A stretch of 64,000 bases of DNA from Streptomyces sp. KL109B. GTDB lineage: Bacteria; Actinomycetota; Actinomycetes; Streptomycetales; Streptomycetaceae. The stretch lies in assembly GCF_030766935.1 (NCBI RefSeq), contig NZ_JASERL010000015.1, positions 124,001-188,000 of the forward strand, read 5' to 3'. The position numbers and the translations under genes were made by a program. Of this stretch, positions 24,795 to 32,610 are shown piece after piece (position 1 is the stretch's first letter; each line of letters starts with the position of its first letter). The notes beneath the pieces were generated by a model, which saw only the letters and a program-made list of their open reading frames with translations, made no database searches and was not told the origin of the DNA.

Positions 24795-26243
24795 TCAGGC
24801 CATGAATCTGTGAAGATCGTTTGTAGACGCCCGGGTACCCCGTGCCCACGCGCTCGACGCCAGCACCCCGAGCCCGACGACGCTCGCGCCGAGCACCAGG
24901 ACGAGCCACCACACATGGTGCGCCGCACCGGTGAACTCCGCGCCGCCACCGGCGAGATGCGGCCCCACGACGGCGCCGGCGACGGCCACGCCCAGCGTGG
25001 TTCCGGTCTGCCGCCCGGTGGAGGCCAGCGCTCCGGCGAGGCCCGCCATCGAGCGCGGCATCCCGTCGATCGCCGCGTTGCTGATCGGCGGGTTGACCGC
25101 GCCGATGAAGACGCCGAACAGCAGGTGCACGCCGAGGACCACCGCCAGCGGGGTGTCGGGCCCCACCCACAGCGAGAGGCCGCCGCTGAGGGCGAGCGCG
25201 CTCCCGGCGACGACCAGCGGGAGCCGGGGGCCGCGCGCGCCGGCCAGCCGCCCGACGGCCCTCGACACCAGCAGCACCGGCACCCCGACCGGGAGCAGAC
25301 ACAGCCCGGCCGCGACCGGCGAGAGGCCGCGTACGTCCTGGAGGTACTGGGTGGTGACGAACAGGAACGCGCCGAACCCGCACAGCGCCACCAGCGCCGT
25401 CACGATCGCCGCGCTGAACGGCACGCTGCGGAACAGCCGAAGCTCCAACAGCGGCTCACGGCACCGCGGTTCATAGCGTACGAGGCCCCACGCTCCCAGC
25501 GCCGCGACCGCGAGCAGCCCGACGATGGTCGGCGAGGACCAGCCCAGCGCCCCGGACTCGATGATCGCGAAGACGAGGCAGCCGAGGACCAGCACCATCA
25601 GCGCCTGCCCGACGGGGTCGGGGCGGCGGGCCCGGTCGGCGCGGGACTCCGGCACGAACAGCGCCGAGCCCACGAGCGCCACGGCGACGATCGGTACGTT
25701 GATCCAGAACACCGACCGCCAGCCCAGGGCGTCGACCAGGCCGCCGCCGACGATCGGTCCGAGCGCGAGGGCGAGCCCTGACATGGAGGTGAACACGCCG
25801 ATGGCGCGGGCCCGTTCGGCGGCTCCGGTGTAGGTGTTGGCGACGATCGCCATGGCCACCGGGTTGAGCATGGTGCCGCCGACGGCCTGCACCGCCCGCG
25901 CCGCGATCAGCCAGCCGATGCCCGGCGCGAGCCCGCACAGCAGCGATCCCACGCCGAAGGCGCTCAGCCCGATCCGGAAGACGCGCCGCCTGCCGACCCG
26001 GTCCGCGGTGGACCCGGCCAGGACGAGGAACGCGGCCAGCACCAACGTATAGGCGTCGACGGTCCATTGGAGACCGGACTCGGAGGCGCCCAGGTCGCGG
26101 CGGAGGGCGGGGAGCGCGACGTTGACGATGGAGACGTCCATGATGACGACCACGATGCTGAGGCAGCAGACCGCCAGGACGAGGGACTTGCGGCGCGGGC
26201 TCGTGGCCCGGGCCGCGACGGGAGAGAGCGAGGGGGAACTCAT
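24795..26243 (-). CDS. MFS transporter, DHA2-type (14 membrane segments)
   Basis: The product is 482 residues from ATG 26243. Motif A is GSTADRVGRRRVFRIG, motif C-like LALALGPIVGGGLVDALGWR follows, and motif D1 is near the N-terminus (VVVIMDVSIVNVALPALRRD). About 14 hydrophobic segments mark the drug:H+ antiporter-2 family, mostly exporters. The start is only 24 bp from a divergent merR gene, which almost certainly controls it. A role in IAA uptake cannot be excluded from position alone but is unlikely for this family. Confidence 0.88.
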   Translation of the reverse strand: MSSPSLSPVAARATSPRRKSLVLAVCCLSIVVVIMDVSIVNVALPALRRDLGASESGLQWTVDAYTLVLAAFLVLAGSTADRVGRRRVFRIGLSAFGVGSLLCGLAPGIGWLIAARAVQAVGGTMLNPVAMAIVANTYTGAAERARAIGVFTSMSGLALALGPIVGGGLVDALGWRSVFWINVPIVAVALVGSALFVPESRADRARRPDPVGQALMVLVLGCLVFAIIESGALGWSSPTIVGLLAVAALGAWGLVRYEPRCREPLLELRLFRSVPFSAAIVTALVALCGFGAFLFVTTQYLQDVRGLSPVAAGLCLLPVGVPVLLVSRAVGRLAGARGPRLPLVVAGSALALSGGLSLWVGPDTPLAVVLGVHLLFGVFIGAVNPPISNAAIDGMPRSMAGLAGALASTGRQTGTTLGVAVAGAVVGPHLAGGGAEFTGAAHHVWWLVLVLGASVVGLGVLASSAWARGTRASTNDLHRFMA

Positions 26244-26267
26244 GTCCGCGACGCTAGAATTGAGAGC
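26244..26267. promoter_or_regulatory. 24-bp divergent promoter of MFS and merR genes
   Basis: Only 24 bases separate the two starts. TAGAAT at 26255-26260 is a good -10 for merR and lies 7 bases before GTG 26268, so the merR transcript is probably leaderless. The imperfect dyad TTGAG-N6-CTCGAA (about 26260-26276) overlaps the merR start and is a plausible MerR operator. Any MFS promoter must extend into merR coding sequence. Confidence 0.45.
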
Positions 26268-26786
26268 GTGCTCGAAATCAAGCCCGAACCCGAGTCCCGA
26301 GCCCAACCCGAGTCCCGAGCCCAACCCAAGTCCCGAGCCCAACCCAAGTCCCCAGCCGACCCCGAGTCCCGAGCCCTCCCCGACGAGGGTGTGCCGATCG
26401 CCGAGGCCGCCCGCCGCACCGGAGTCAGCGTGCACACCCTGCGCTACTACGAACGCGCCGGCCTCGTCGTCAGCCCCGTCGACCGCACCAGTACCGGCCG
26501 CCGCCGCTACCACCGGCTCGACCTCAAGTGGATCGTCATCTGCACCAAGTTGCGCGCCACCGGCATGCCGATCCGGGGCATCCGGGCCTACGCGGAGCTG
26601 GTCGCGGCCGGTCCCGGCAACGAGGCGGAGCGGCTCGCGCTCCTCGAAGCCCACCGCGCCGACGTGCTGGCCAGGCTGGCGGAGACGCAGGAGAACCTGA
26701 AGATGATCGACCACAAGATCGACGTCTACCGGGGCAGCCTGGCCGCGGGCGAGGCCGACCGGCTGTGGGCGCCCGTCACCTCATGA
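26268..26786 (+). CDS. MerR-family regulator with repeat-encoded N-terminal tail
   Basis: The product is 172 residues if GTG 26268 is used. The MerR HTH begins at about residue 42 (VPIAEAARRTGVSVHTLRYY, then ERAGL) and is followed by a helical dimerisation region (RLAETQENLKMIDHKIDVYR). The first 40 residues are a Pro/Glu/Ser/Arg-rich repeat (PESRAQ units) encoded by an 18-bp tandem array; GTG 26391 right before the HTH is an alternative start but has a badly spaced ribosome binding site. It is divergent from the MFS gene and probably its regulator. No cysteine-rich metal loop is seen, so an organic effector is more likely. Confidence 0.8.
   Translation: MLEIKPEPESRAQPESRAQPKSRAQPKSPADPESRALPDEGVPIAEAARRTGVSVHTLRYYERAGLVVSPVDRTSTGRRRYHRLDLKWIVICTKLRATGMPIRGIRAYAELVAAGPGNEAERLALLEAHRADVLARLAETQENLKMIDHKIDVYRGSLAAGEADRLWAPVTS
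26287..26376 (+). repeat. Five-copy 18-bp tandem repeat in the merR 5' region
   Basis: Five 18-base units (26287-26304, 26305-26322, 26323-26340, 26341-26358, 26359-26376) share the pattern AACCCGAGTCCCGAGCCC with a few substitutions. If translated they give PESRAQ-type hexapeptides. The array separates the promoter from the MerR helix-turn-helix. Confidence 0.8.
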
Positions 26787-26809
26787 TGTGGGCGCCCGTC
26801 ACCTCATGA
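26764..26809. repeat. Exact 23-bp tandem duplication spanning convergent stop codons
   Basis: Positions 26764-26786 and 26787-26809 are identical and adjacent. The first copy carries the merR stop codon, the second carries the stop codon of the leftward SDR gene. A single copy would make the two genes overlap tail to tail by about 11 bp, so the duplication appears to have separated them. Confidence 0.85.
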
Positions 26810-27578
26810 AGAGCCCGCCGTTGGCGTCCCAGCACGCCCCGGTCACCGTGTCGGCGTGCTCGGCCGCCAGCAGGACGACCATGTCGGCGATGAACTGCGG
26901 CCGCCCGAGCCGCCCCACCGGGATCATCGCCTCCGTCCGCGCGAGCGTGTCGGGGTCGACGGTGCGGCGCACCACCGGCAGGTCCTGCGGTCCTGGCGAG
27001 ACGGCGTTGACGGTGACACCGCGCGGGGCGAGGTCACGCGCGAAGACCTTGGTGAGCGTGGCGACGCCGCCCTTCGACGCCGCGTAGTGGGCGCCGGTCG
27101 CGGTGCCGCCGTTCTGGCCCGCGAGTGAGCCGACGTTGACGATGCGTCCGTAGCCGCGCTCGGCGAAGTACCCGCCGAAGACCTGGCAACCGAAGAACGT
27201 ACCGTGCATGTTGGTCTCCACGACGGCCGCGAAGCTCTCCGGCGTGATGTCCATCAGTGACTCGACCTTGGAGTGCCCGGCGTTGTTCACGAGGACGTGC
27301 ACCGCGCCCCACCGTTCGACGAGCCGGTCGCGGGCGGCGGCGAAGGCGTCCTTGTCGCGGACGTCGAGGCCGAGGCCGACGGCGTTCTCGCCGGTGGGGT
27401 CGAGCGCGGCGGCGGCCTCGACGGCGGCCGACTCGTCGAGGTCGGTGAGGGCGACCCGGTACCCGTGGTCGTAGAACCGCGCGGCGACACATCCGCCGAG
27501 GCCGCCGGCCGCGCCGGTCACCAGGACCACGCGGTGGGTGTCGTCCTCCCAGCGCTCCCCCACTCCCTGCGGGCTCAC
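26799..27578 (-). CDS. iacE: IacE-like short-chain dehydrogenase (auxin degradation)
   Basis: The product is 259 residues from GTG 27578, overlapping the IacB stop (GTGA). The cofactor motif is VVLVTGAAGGLGGCVAARFY, then NNAGHSK, and the catalytic residues are in VGSLAGQNGG and HYAASKGGVATL. In known iac clusters IacE is the SDR acting with IacA on hydroxylated indole acetate intermediates. The assignment to iacE rests on its place directly after iacA and iacB. The longer upstream frame is rejected because of the coupled GTG. Confidence 0.8.
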   Translation of the reverse strand: MSPQGVGERWEDDTHRVVLVTGAAGGLGGCVAARFYDHGYRVALTDLDESAAVEAAAALDPTGENAVGLGLDVRDKDAFAAARDRLVERWGAVHVLVNNAGHSKVESLMDITPESFAAVVETNMHGTFFGCQVFGGYFAERGYGRIVNVGSLAGQNGGTATGAHYAASKGGVATLTKVFARDLAPRGVTVNAVSPGPQDLPVVRRTVDPDTLARTEAMIPVGRLGRPQFIADMVVLLAAEHADTVTGACWDANGGLFMR

Positions 27579-27937
27579 TTGGTCACGTCCGGCAGCGGGC
27601 GGCCGACGCGGGCCTCGATCTTCATGTACCGCCACAGCCCGTACTCGCCGACCTGAACGGTGCGGAAGAGGTTGCAGGCGGCGGCGACGGTCGGCTGGTC
27701 GACGACGTCGGCGAGGACGTAGCTGGTCCAGGGCCAGGAGCCGGAGGGGCCGACCATGTGCTGGTCGTCGTCGATGGTGCCGATGACGTGCACGCCGGGC
27801 AGTTCGTGGAGCTGGCGCAGCATGCTGGTGAAGCCGTCCCAGACCGCCTTGCCCTGGCCGGTCGGCAGGTCGAAGAAGTTCTGGTTGACGCCGATGCAGA
27901 ACAGCACCCGCAGGGGTGCCTGGGGGGACGTGGACAT
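27575..27937 (-). CDS. iacB: IacB-like protein (auxin degradation)
   Basis: The product is 120 residues from ATG 27937, with AAAGGTG upstream. It reads as a ferredoxin-fold, EthD/muconolactone-isomerase-like small protein (VLFCIGVNQNFFDLPTGQGK; VHVIGTIDDDQHMVGPSGSW; ACNLFRTVQVGEYGLWRYMK). This pattern matches what I recall of IacB, a conserved component of indole-3-acetate clusters whose exact reaction is unsettled. It sits 76 bases after iacA and is coupled to iacE. Confidence 0.8.
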   Translation of the reverse strand: MSTSPQAPLRVLFCIGVNQNFFDLPTGQGKAVWDGFTSMLRQLHELPGVHVIGTIDDDQHMVGPSGSWPWTSYVLADVVDQPTVAAACNLFRTVQVGEYGLWRYMKIEARVGRPLPDVTK

Positions 27938-28013
27938 GCGGTCACACCTTTCGTGAACGGGACGACGGGGTAAGGGAGTTGGGGTACGTACGTCGGTGGG
28001 TCGGCGTTGATTC

Positions 28014-29126
28014 TCAGAGGTAGCCGGGGAACGGGTCGACGCCCATGAGCACCGCGCCCGCCCCGTCGTACAGGCCCTCTTGCAGGAACGCGTGCTGCGG
28101 CACCACGGAGGCGTCCCGCAGATAGCGCTGCATCGGGCTGCCGTCCGCGATGGCCCGGATGCCCGCCAGTTGATAGGCGGCGCGGACGACGGCGAAGGAC
28201 TCGTGGGCGAGGGTGGTGGAGGCGAGGCGCAGCAGGCTCGCCTGGTGGTCGGTGGCGGGGTCGCCGGTCAGGACGGTGTCCCACACCTCCTCGGTGGTCT
28301 CGTAGAAGAAGGCGCGGGCCGAGCGCAGCCGGGCCTCGGCGCGGCCGACGGCGATCCGGTACGCGGCGCGGTCGGCCGCGACGGGGCCGCCGGTGTAACT
28401 GGCGCGCCCGCCCTCGGTGATGACCTGGTCGAGCGCGGCGCGGGCGACGCCGAGGCCGACGACGGCGAGGACCTGGGCGGCGTACGGGACGGCCGGGTAG
28501 CGGTAGAGGGGTTCGTCGACGGTGGGGGTGCCGCCGCGGACGAAGGTCCACTCCTCGGGGACGGTGACGCCGTGCACGGCGAGGTCGTGGCTGCCGGTGC
28601 CGCGCATCCCGATGACGTCCCAGTTCTCGACGATCTCGACGTCCTCGGGGCGCAGCAGCGCGGTGCGCGGCCGTCCCGCCCGGTCCTCGCCGGCCTTGAT
28701 GCCGACGCCGAGGACGTCGGCGCCCTTGCAGCCGCTCGCGAACTTCCAGTGGCCCGACACCCGGTAGCCGCCCGCGACGGGTTCGGCGGGCTGTACGGGG
28801 AACAGGCCGCCGGCGAAGGCGACATCGGGACCGTCGGCGTACAGCCGCTCCTGGGTCTCCAGCGGCAGCGCCGCCAGATAGATCAGGGACGAGCCGAAAC
28901 TGGCTACCCAGCCGGCCGATCCGTCGACCTTGGAGATCCGCTCGATGATGCGCAGGAATTCGGCCGGGGGCAGCGGTTCGCCGCCGAAACGCCGCGGGGC
29001 GCTCGCCCGATAGATTCCCGCCTTCTTGAATTCGGCGATCACTTCGCGCGGTACGTGCCGCCCGTTCTCGAATTCCGCCCTGCGCGCGGCCACCACATCC
29101 AGCACGTTGTCCAAAGTCTGCGTCAT
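28014..29126 (-). CDS. iacA: IacA-like flavin-dependent indole-3-acetate monooxygenase
   Basis: The product is 370 residues from ATG 29126, with AAGGGA upstream. It belongs to the acyl-CoA-dehydrogenase/group D flavin monooxygenase fold (VDGSAGWVASFGSSLIYLAA; GYRVSGHWKFASGCKGADVL; NWDVIGMRGTGSHDLAVHGV). In characterised clusters IacA, with reduced flavin from IacG, adds oxygen to indole-3-acetate as the first step. It is the first gene of the leftward iacA-iacB-iacE operon, behind a promoter sharing elements with iacC. Identity is inferred from family plus the full set of partner genes. Confidence 0.85.
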   Translation of the reverse strand: MTQTLDNVLDVVAARRAEFENGRHVPREVIAEFKKAGIYRASAPRRFGGEPLPPAEFLRIIERISKVDGSAGWVASFGSSLIYLAALPLETQERLYADGPDVAFAGGLFPVQPAEPVAGGYRVSGHWKFASGCKGADVLGVGIKAGEDRAGRPRTALLRPEDVEIVENWDVIGMRGTGSHDLAVHGVTVPEEWTFVRGGTPTVDEPLYRYPAVPYAAQVLAVVGLGVARAALDQVITEGGRASYTGGPVAADRAAYRIAVGRAEARLRSARAFFYETTEEVWDTVLTGDPATDHQASLLRLASTTLAHESFAVVRAAYQLAGIRAIADGSPMQRYLRDASVVPQHAFLQEGLYDGAGAVLMGVDPFPGYL

Positions 29127-29181
29127 GCGTCATTCCCTTGCCCGACCGGCGAGTTGATCGCTCGAACCCTTTTCAGCCTCA

Positions 29182-29237
29182 AAACTAGGCGGGCCGTTGC
29201 GCGCCAACAATTGGGAATGAGTGCGACCGCATAGGGG
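29182..29237 (-). promoter_or_regulatory. iacA promoter with upstream boxes shared with iacC
   Basis: Read on the minus strand: CCCCTATGCGG at 29237-29227, CATTCCC at 29219-29213, a -35-like TTGTTG at 29210-29205, a 17-base spacer and a -10-like TAGTTT at 29187-29182. The same four elements occur in the same order before iacC with 17-base -35/-10 spacing and 2 bases between CATTCCC and the -35. The upstream boxes are probably the activator site of the linked response regulator. Confidence 0.65.
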
Positions 29238-29406
29238 ATTTCCCCTGCTCAGCCGAGCCCGATGACGAACCTGAACCCGAAGTACCGGAATGACACCTCT
29301 CATTACCGTATTGGCCAGTACATGACTAACTAGTCCCACTGGCACCCGTTAGCGTCTTTCACGCTGGATGTCCCAGTAGATCCACTTCAAACAGGGGGAA
29401 CCACTC

Positions 29407-29787
29407 ATGCGCACAAGAGCCAAGGTCGCCACGTCGATCGCGGCAGGTCTGCTGGCCGCCGCGGGGATGTTCGCGCCCGCCGCCTCCGCGGCGACGCCCA
29501 CCGACCGGGGCGTCCCGTCGCCGAAGGCCGACCAGGCCATCGCCAACACCTGGGTCTACACGTGGACCGAGGCGAACGTCCGCAGCTGCCCGTACCTCTC
29601 GTGCGGCATCAACTACACCGTCGGCGCCAACTACCGGTTCAGCGCCATCTGCTGGGACTACGGCCAGACCATCAGCCAGAACGGCTACACCCACAACAAG
29701 TGGGTGCTCCTCGGCTCGGGTCAGAGCTGGGTCTGGGGCGGCCTGCTCAAGGGCAGCGAGACGGGCAACGTGCCCAACCGCTGCTGA
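29407..29787 (+). CDS. Secreted SH3-like small protein
   Basis: The product is 126 residues from ATG 29407, with AGGGGGAA upstream. A Sec signal peptide (KVATSIAAGLLAAAGMFAPA, then ASA) ends near residue 28. The mature part resembles a bacterial SH3 domain (WTEANVRSCPYLSCGINYTV) with paired cysteines and ends in a cysteine. Such proteins are common exported, possibly cell-wall-binding proteins of streptomycetes. It lies between iacA and the two-component genes but on the opposite strand, so a link to auxin breakdown is not implied. Confidence 0.75.
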   Translation: MRTRAKVATSIAAGLLAAAGMFAPAASAATPTDRGVPSPKADQAIANTWVYTWTEANVRSCPYLSCGINYTVGANYRFSAICWDYGQTISQNGYTHNKWVLLGSGQSWVWGGLLKGSETGNVPNRC

Positions 29788-29815
29788 GCGCCCGTCGACC
29801 GTGTGACGCCCACGC

Positions 29816-31312
29816 CTAGAGCCCCGGGAGCAGCGGCAGCCGGAACCGGAACACGGCGCCGCGCGGGGAGTTCGGGAACGCCTCGATATGGCCGTCGTGG
29901 CGGGAGATGATGCGATGGCTGAGGGCGAGGCCGATGCCGTGGCCGTTGCCCTTCGAGGTGAACGCCCCGTCGAAGATCCGGTCGCCGGGGGCTGTCGGGA
30001 GGCCGCCTCCGGTGTCACGTACCTCGACCTCGGCGCGGTCCTCGTGGCGGCGCGTGGTGATGGTGACGGGTCCCGGATTCTCGGGCCAACGGGCCATCTC
30101 TTCAAGGGCGTTGAAGGCAAGGTTCATGACGACCTGTCCGATGAGCACCTTCTCGCAGCTCACGGGCAGGTCGTCCGTGGTGTGTTCCCAGCGCACGGCG
30201 ACCCGGTGCGCCTTGGCGCGCACATCGACGAAGTACCGGCAGTCGGCGACGACGTCGTTCAGGTCGACGGAGCGTTTGGCGTCCTCCAGGCGCAGCACGT
30301 AGGCGCGCAGGCTGGACAGGATCGTGGTGGCGCGTTCGAGCTGGCGGGTGGCGTGGTCGAGGCCCCAGCGCAGCGGGTCCGGCGCCTCGTGGCTGTCGTC
30401 GACGCGGCCGAGAGTGCCCGCGACGAAGTTGTGGGCGGCCGCGATCGGCTGGCTGACCTCGTGGGCGATGGCCATCGCCATGTCACCCATCGCGTTGTGG
30501 CGGGCCAGTTGGTTGAGGTACTGGGCGTCGCGGCGGTGTTCCTCCTCGGTGTGCACGGTGTCGGTGATGTCGTGGAAGAGGAGGAGCAGTCCGCGCAGGT
30601 CGTTCTCGATGTCGATGTACTGGCAGCGCGCCGCGAACCAGCGGTCGGGGCCGACGCTGTCGGAGGCCGCGAGGCGGTAGCGGGCGTCGGTGGGCCGGCC
30701 GCCGCGTGGTGTGTCGTGCAGGACGCCGCGCAGCACGGCGGTGGAGTCGGCCGCGAGGAACGTCGTGAAGTCCGTGCCGAGCATGTCGTCCGGGTCCCGG
30801 TCGAGCAGGCTGCCCGCCGACTCCCCTGCGAACAGGATCCGGCCGTCGTCGTCGAGCACCACGATGCCCTCGTCGAGGTTGCGCAGGAACGCCTGCAGCC
30901 TGGCCTCGGTGCGGGTCAGATCGCGCCGGGTGGCCTTCTCCTCCGCGATGTCGCGGAACTGCACCATGACGACGGGCCCGGCGGACAGCTCCACGCGCAC
31001 GGCGAGTGCCTCGCTGAGGATGTCGGTGCCCGACTTCGACCGGTAGCACCACTCGATGCGGCTGCGGCCCTGGTCGGCGGCGCGCTGCAGCCAGGCGACG
31101 CCGATGTGCCGGGCGTACTGCGCCGCGTTGGAGCTCATGTCGGGGGCCTTGAGCGGCTTCAGCTCGTCGAGGGTGAAGCCGAGCGCGGTGCGCGCGGCGG
31201 GGTTGGCCCACAGGATGTCCTTGGTCCCGGCGTCGTGCACCAGGACGCAGTGGTCGATGACCTCGAAGAGGCGGGCCAGGTCGGGGCAGCCGAGTTCGGC
31301 GGTGGCGGGCAT
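29816..31312 (-). CDS. Soluble PAS-PAS histidine kinase of the iac locus
   Basis: The product is 498 residues from ATG 31312, preceded by GAGGAGGTG within the end of the response regulator gene. There are two PAS domains (about residues 10-125 and 140-255), no membrane segment, a FixL-like H-box with His284 (MAIAHEVSQPIAAAHNF), an N-box (GQVVMNLAFNALEEMARWPE) and G-boxes (VRDTGGGLPTAPGDRIF; GHGIGLALSHRII). A cytosolic kinase would sense an internal ligand, plausibly indole-3-acetate or an intermediate. It is co-transcribed with the FixJ-like regulator. Confidence 0.88.
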   Translation of the reverse strand: MPATAELGCPDLARLFEVIDHCVLVHDAGTKDILWANPAARTALGFTLDELKPLKAPDMSSNAAQYARHIGVAWLQRAADQGRSRIEWCYRSKSGTDILSEALAVRVELSAGPVVMVQFRDIAEEKATRRDLTRTEARLQAFLRNLDEGIVVLDDDGRILFAGESAGSLLDRDPDDMLGTDFTTFLAADSTAVLRGVLHDTPRGGRPTDARYRLAASDSVGPDRWFAARCQYIDIENDLRGLLLLFHDITDTVHTEEEHRRDAQYLNQLARHNAMGDMAMAIAHEVSQPIAAAHNFVAGTLGRVDDSHEAPDPLRWGLDHATRQLERATTILSSLRAYVLRLEDAKRSVDLNDVVADCRYFVDVRAKAHRVAVRWEHTTDDLPVSCEKVLIGQVVMNLAFNALEEMARWPENPGPVTITTRRHEDRAEVEVRDTGGGLPTAPGDRIFDGAFTSKGNGHGIGLALSHRIISRHDGHIEAFPNSPRGAVFRFRLPLLPGL

Positions 31313-31319
31313 CGGCGGC

Positions 31320-31952
31320 TCACACCTCCTCGGGGCGCAGTCCGCAGCGCATCATGTCCGCGATGAGCGCGCCGAGGGTGTCGGCGTCCGTCTTCTCCCG
31401 GATCCGCGCCCGGTGGGCGTCGACGGTCTTCAGGCTGATCCCGAGCCGCCGCGCGATCACCTTGCTGGGCACCCCCTCGACGACCTGCCGCAGGATCTCC
31501 CGCTCGCGGGGGCTGAGGTGGGTGATCCGCTCGCGCAGGGTCCGCTGCTCACAGCGGCGCGCGTAGCGTTCGCCCGCCACCCGCAGGGCGCCCTGCACGA
31601 TGTCGAGCAGCCGCTGCGGGTCGTAGGGCTTCTCCAGGAAGTCGACGGCTCCGGCGCGCAGGGCGCGCACCGACATGGGGATGTCACCGTGCGCGGAGAC
31701 GAAGACGATGGGCAGCGCGGCGCCCCGCTCGTTGAGGAGTTCCTGTACGTGGAATCCGCCGACGCCCGGCATGCGTACGTCGAGGACGAGGCAGGCCGGG
31801 CGGTCGGGGTCGAAGGCGGCGAGGAAGGTGTCGGCGTCGGTGAACCACTCGGTCCTGATGTGCACGGACTCCAGGAGCCACGCCAGTGAGCGGCACAGCT
31901 CCTCGTCGTCGTCGAGTACGTACACGAGCTCGGCGGCCGGTACACCTGTCAT
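31320..31952 (-). CDS. FixJ/NarL-type response regulator of the iac locus
   Basis: The product is 210 residues. The receiver domain has the acidic pair in YVLDDDEELC, phospho-acceptor Asp58 in CLVLDVRMPG, and Lys108 in FLEKPYD. The C-terminal LuxR-type helix-turn-helix is HLSPREREILRQVVEGVPSK, then ISLKTVDAHRARIREK. It begins the operon with the PAS kinase. Its place between the iac operons makes it the prime candidate activator of the matched iacA and iacC promoters. Confidence 0.88.
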   Translation of the reverse strand: MTGVPAAELVYVLDDDEELCRSLAWLLESVHIRTEWFTDADTFLAAFDPDRPACLVLDVRMPGVGGFHVQELLNERGAALPIVFVSAHGDIPMSVRALRAGAVDFLEKPYDPQRLLDIVQGALRVAGERYARRCEQRTLRERITHLSPREREILRQVVEGVPSKVIARRLGISLKTVDAHRARIREKTDADTLGALIADMMRCGLRPEEV

Positions 31953-32049
31953 GTTTCCTCGCTTCCGGACGGCGACGCGGCGTGGCGCGTCGCATGTGCT
32001 GCCACCATCCCTCGTGACCAGGCCGTTCGTACAGGCTTGGCGGGAATCG

Positions 32050-32610
32050 TCAGGGCCGCATCAGCACGGAGGTGGACGGCCGGCTCTCGGCGAAGTGTGT
32101 CGGCAGGGGTGCGACGAGCACGTTCTCGGTGCGGGTGCGGGTGATCCGCCAGGTGCCGTCGGCCTGCCGCCGGAAGGCGTTGTTGAGGCGGCTGGAGCGC
32201 AGCAGCGCGGTGCCGTCGGCGTAGAGCCAGGGCTGCATGTGGATCCACTGTCCGGTGGCCGTGGCGCCGTCGACGTGGATCTGCTCGGAGGTCAAGTAGT
32301 GCGCGTTGAGGACGAGTTCGGGCTCCTGGCGCTCTCCCCAGAACGCCTCGAAGTGGGCGCGGATCGCGGTGGCGCCCTCGGCGCGGCCGAACTGTCCGTC
32401 GTAGTACTCGCCGACGCCCTCCCATACGGCGTCCTCCGCGTACAGCTCCATGATGAGGTCGATCCGGTGGGCGTCGTCGCGGACGCCGAACTCGGGACAT
32501 GGTGTGTCGCACAGGAACATGTAGCGGGCCTGGAGGCGGCGGATGTCGGCCTCCGCTTCGAGGGTCTCCACACGCTGGAGGAGGGTGGCGACGGTGTGCG
32601 GGTCGCTCAT
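32050..32610 (-). CDS. iacI: IacI-like SnoaL-fold protein (auxin degradation)
   Basis: The product is 186 residues. ATG 32610 overlaps the iacH stop (ATGA). The chain has the SnoaL/NTF2-like layout (ADIRRLQARYMFLCDT; DLIMELYAEDAVWEGVGEYY; TGQWIHMQPW). IacI in known clusters is a small protein of this fold whose reaction is poorly defined. It is the last gene of the iacG-orf-iacH-iacI operon. Confidence 0.78.
   Translation of the reverse strand: MSDPHTVATLLQRVETLEAEADIRRLQARYMFLCDTPCPEFGVRDDAHRIDLIMELYAEDAVWEGVGEYYDGQFGRAEGATAIRAHFEAFWGERQEPELVLNAHYLTSEQIHVDGATATGQWIHMQPWLYADGTALLRSSRLNNAFRRQADGTWRITRTRTENVLVAPLPTHFAESRPSTSVLMRP

Noticed and set aside
24795..26243. MFS gene as the IAA importer
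   Set aside because: DHA2-type features and a dedicated divergent MerR regulator point to an efflux pump; it does not share the iac promoter elements.
29407..29787. Secreted SH3-like protein as part of the auxin pathway
   Set aside because: Opposite strand to both neighbours, no shared promoter motif, and a common streptomycete exported family; kept only as an unrelated gene.
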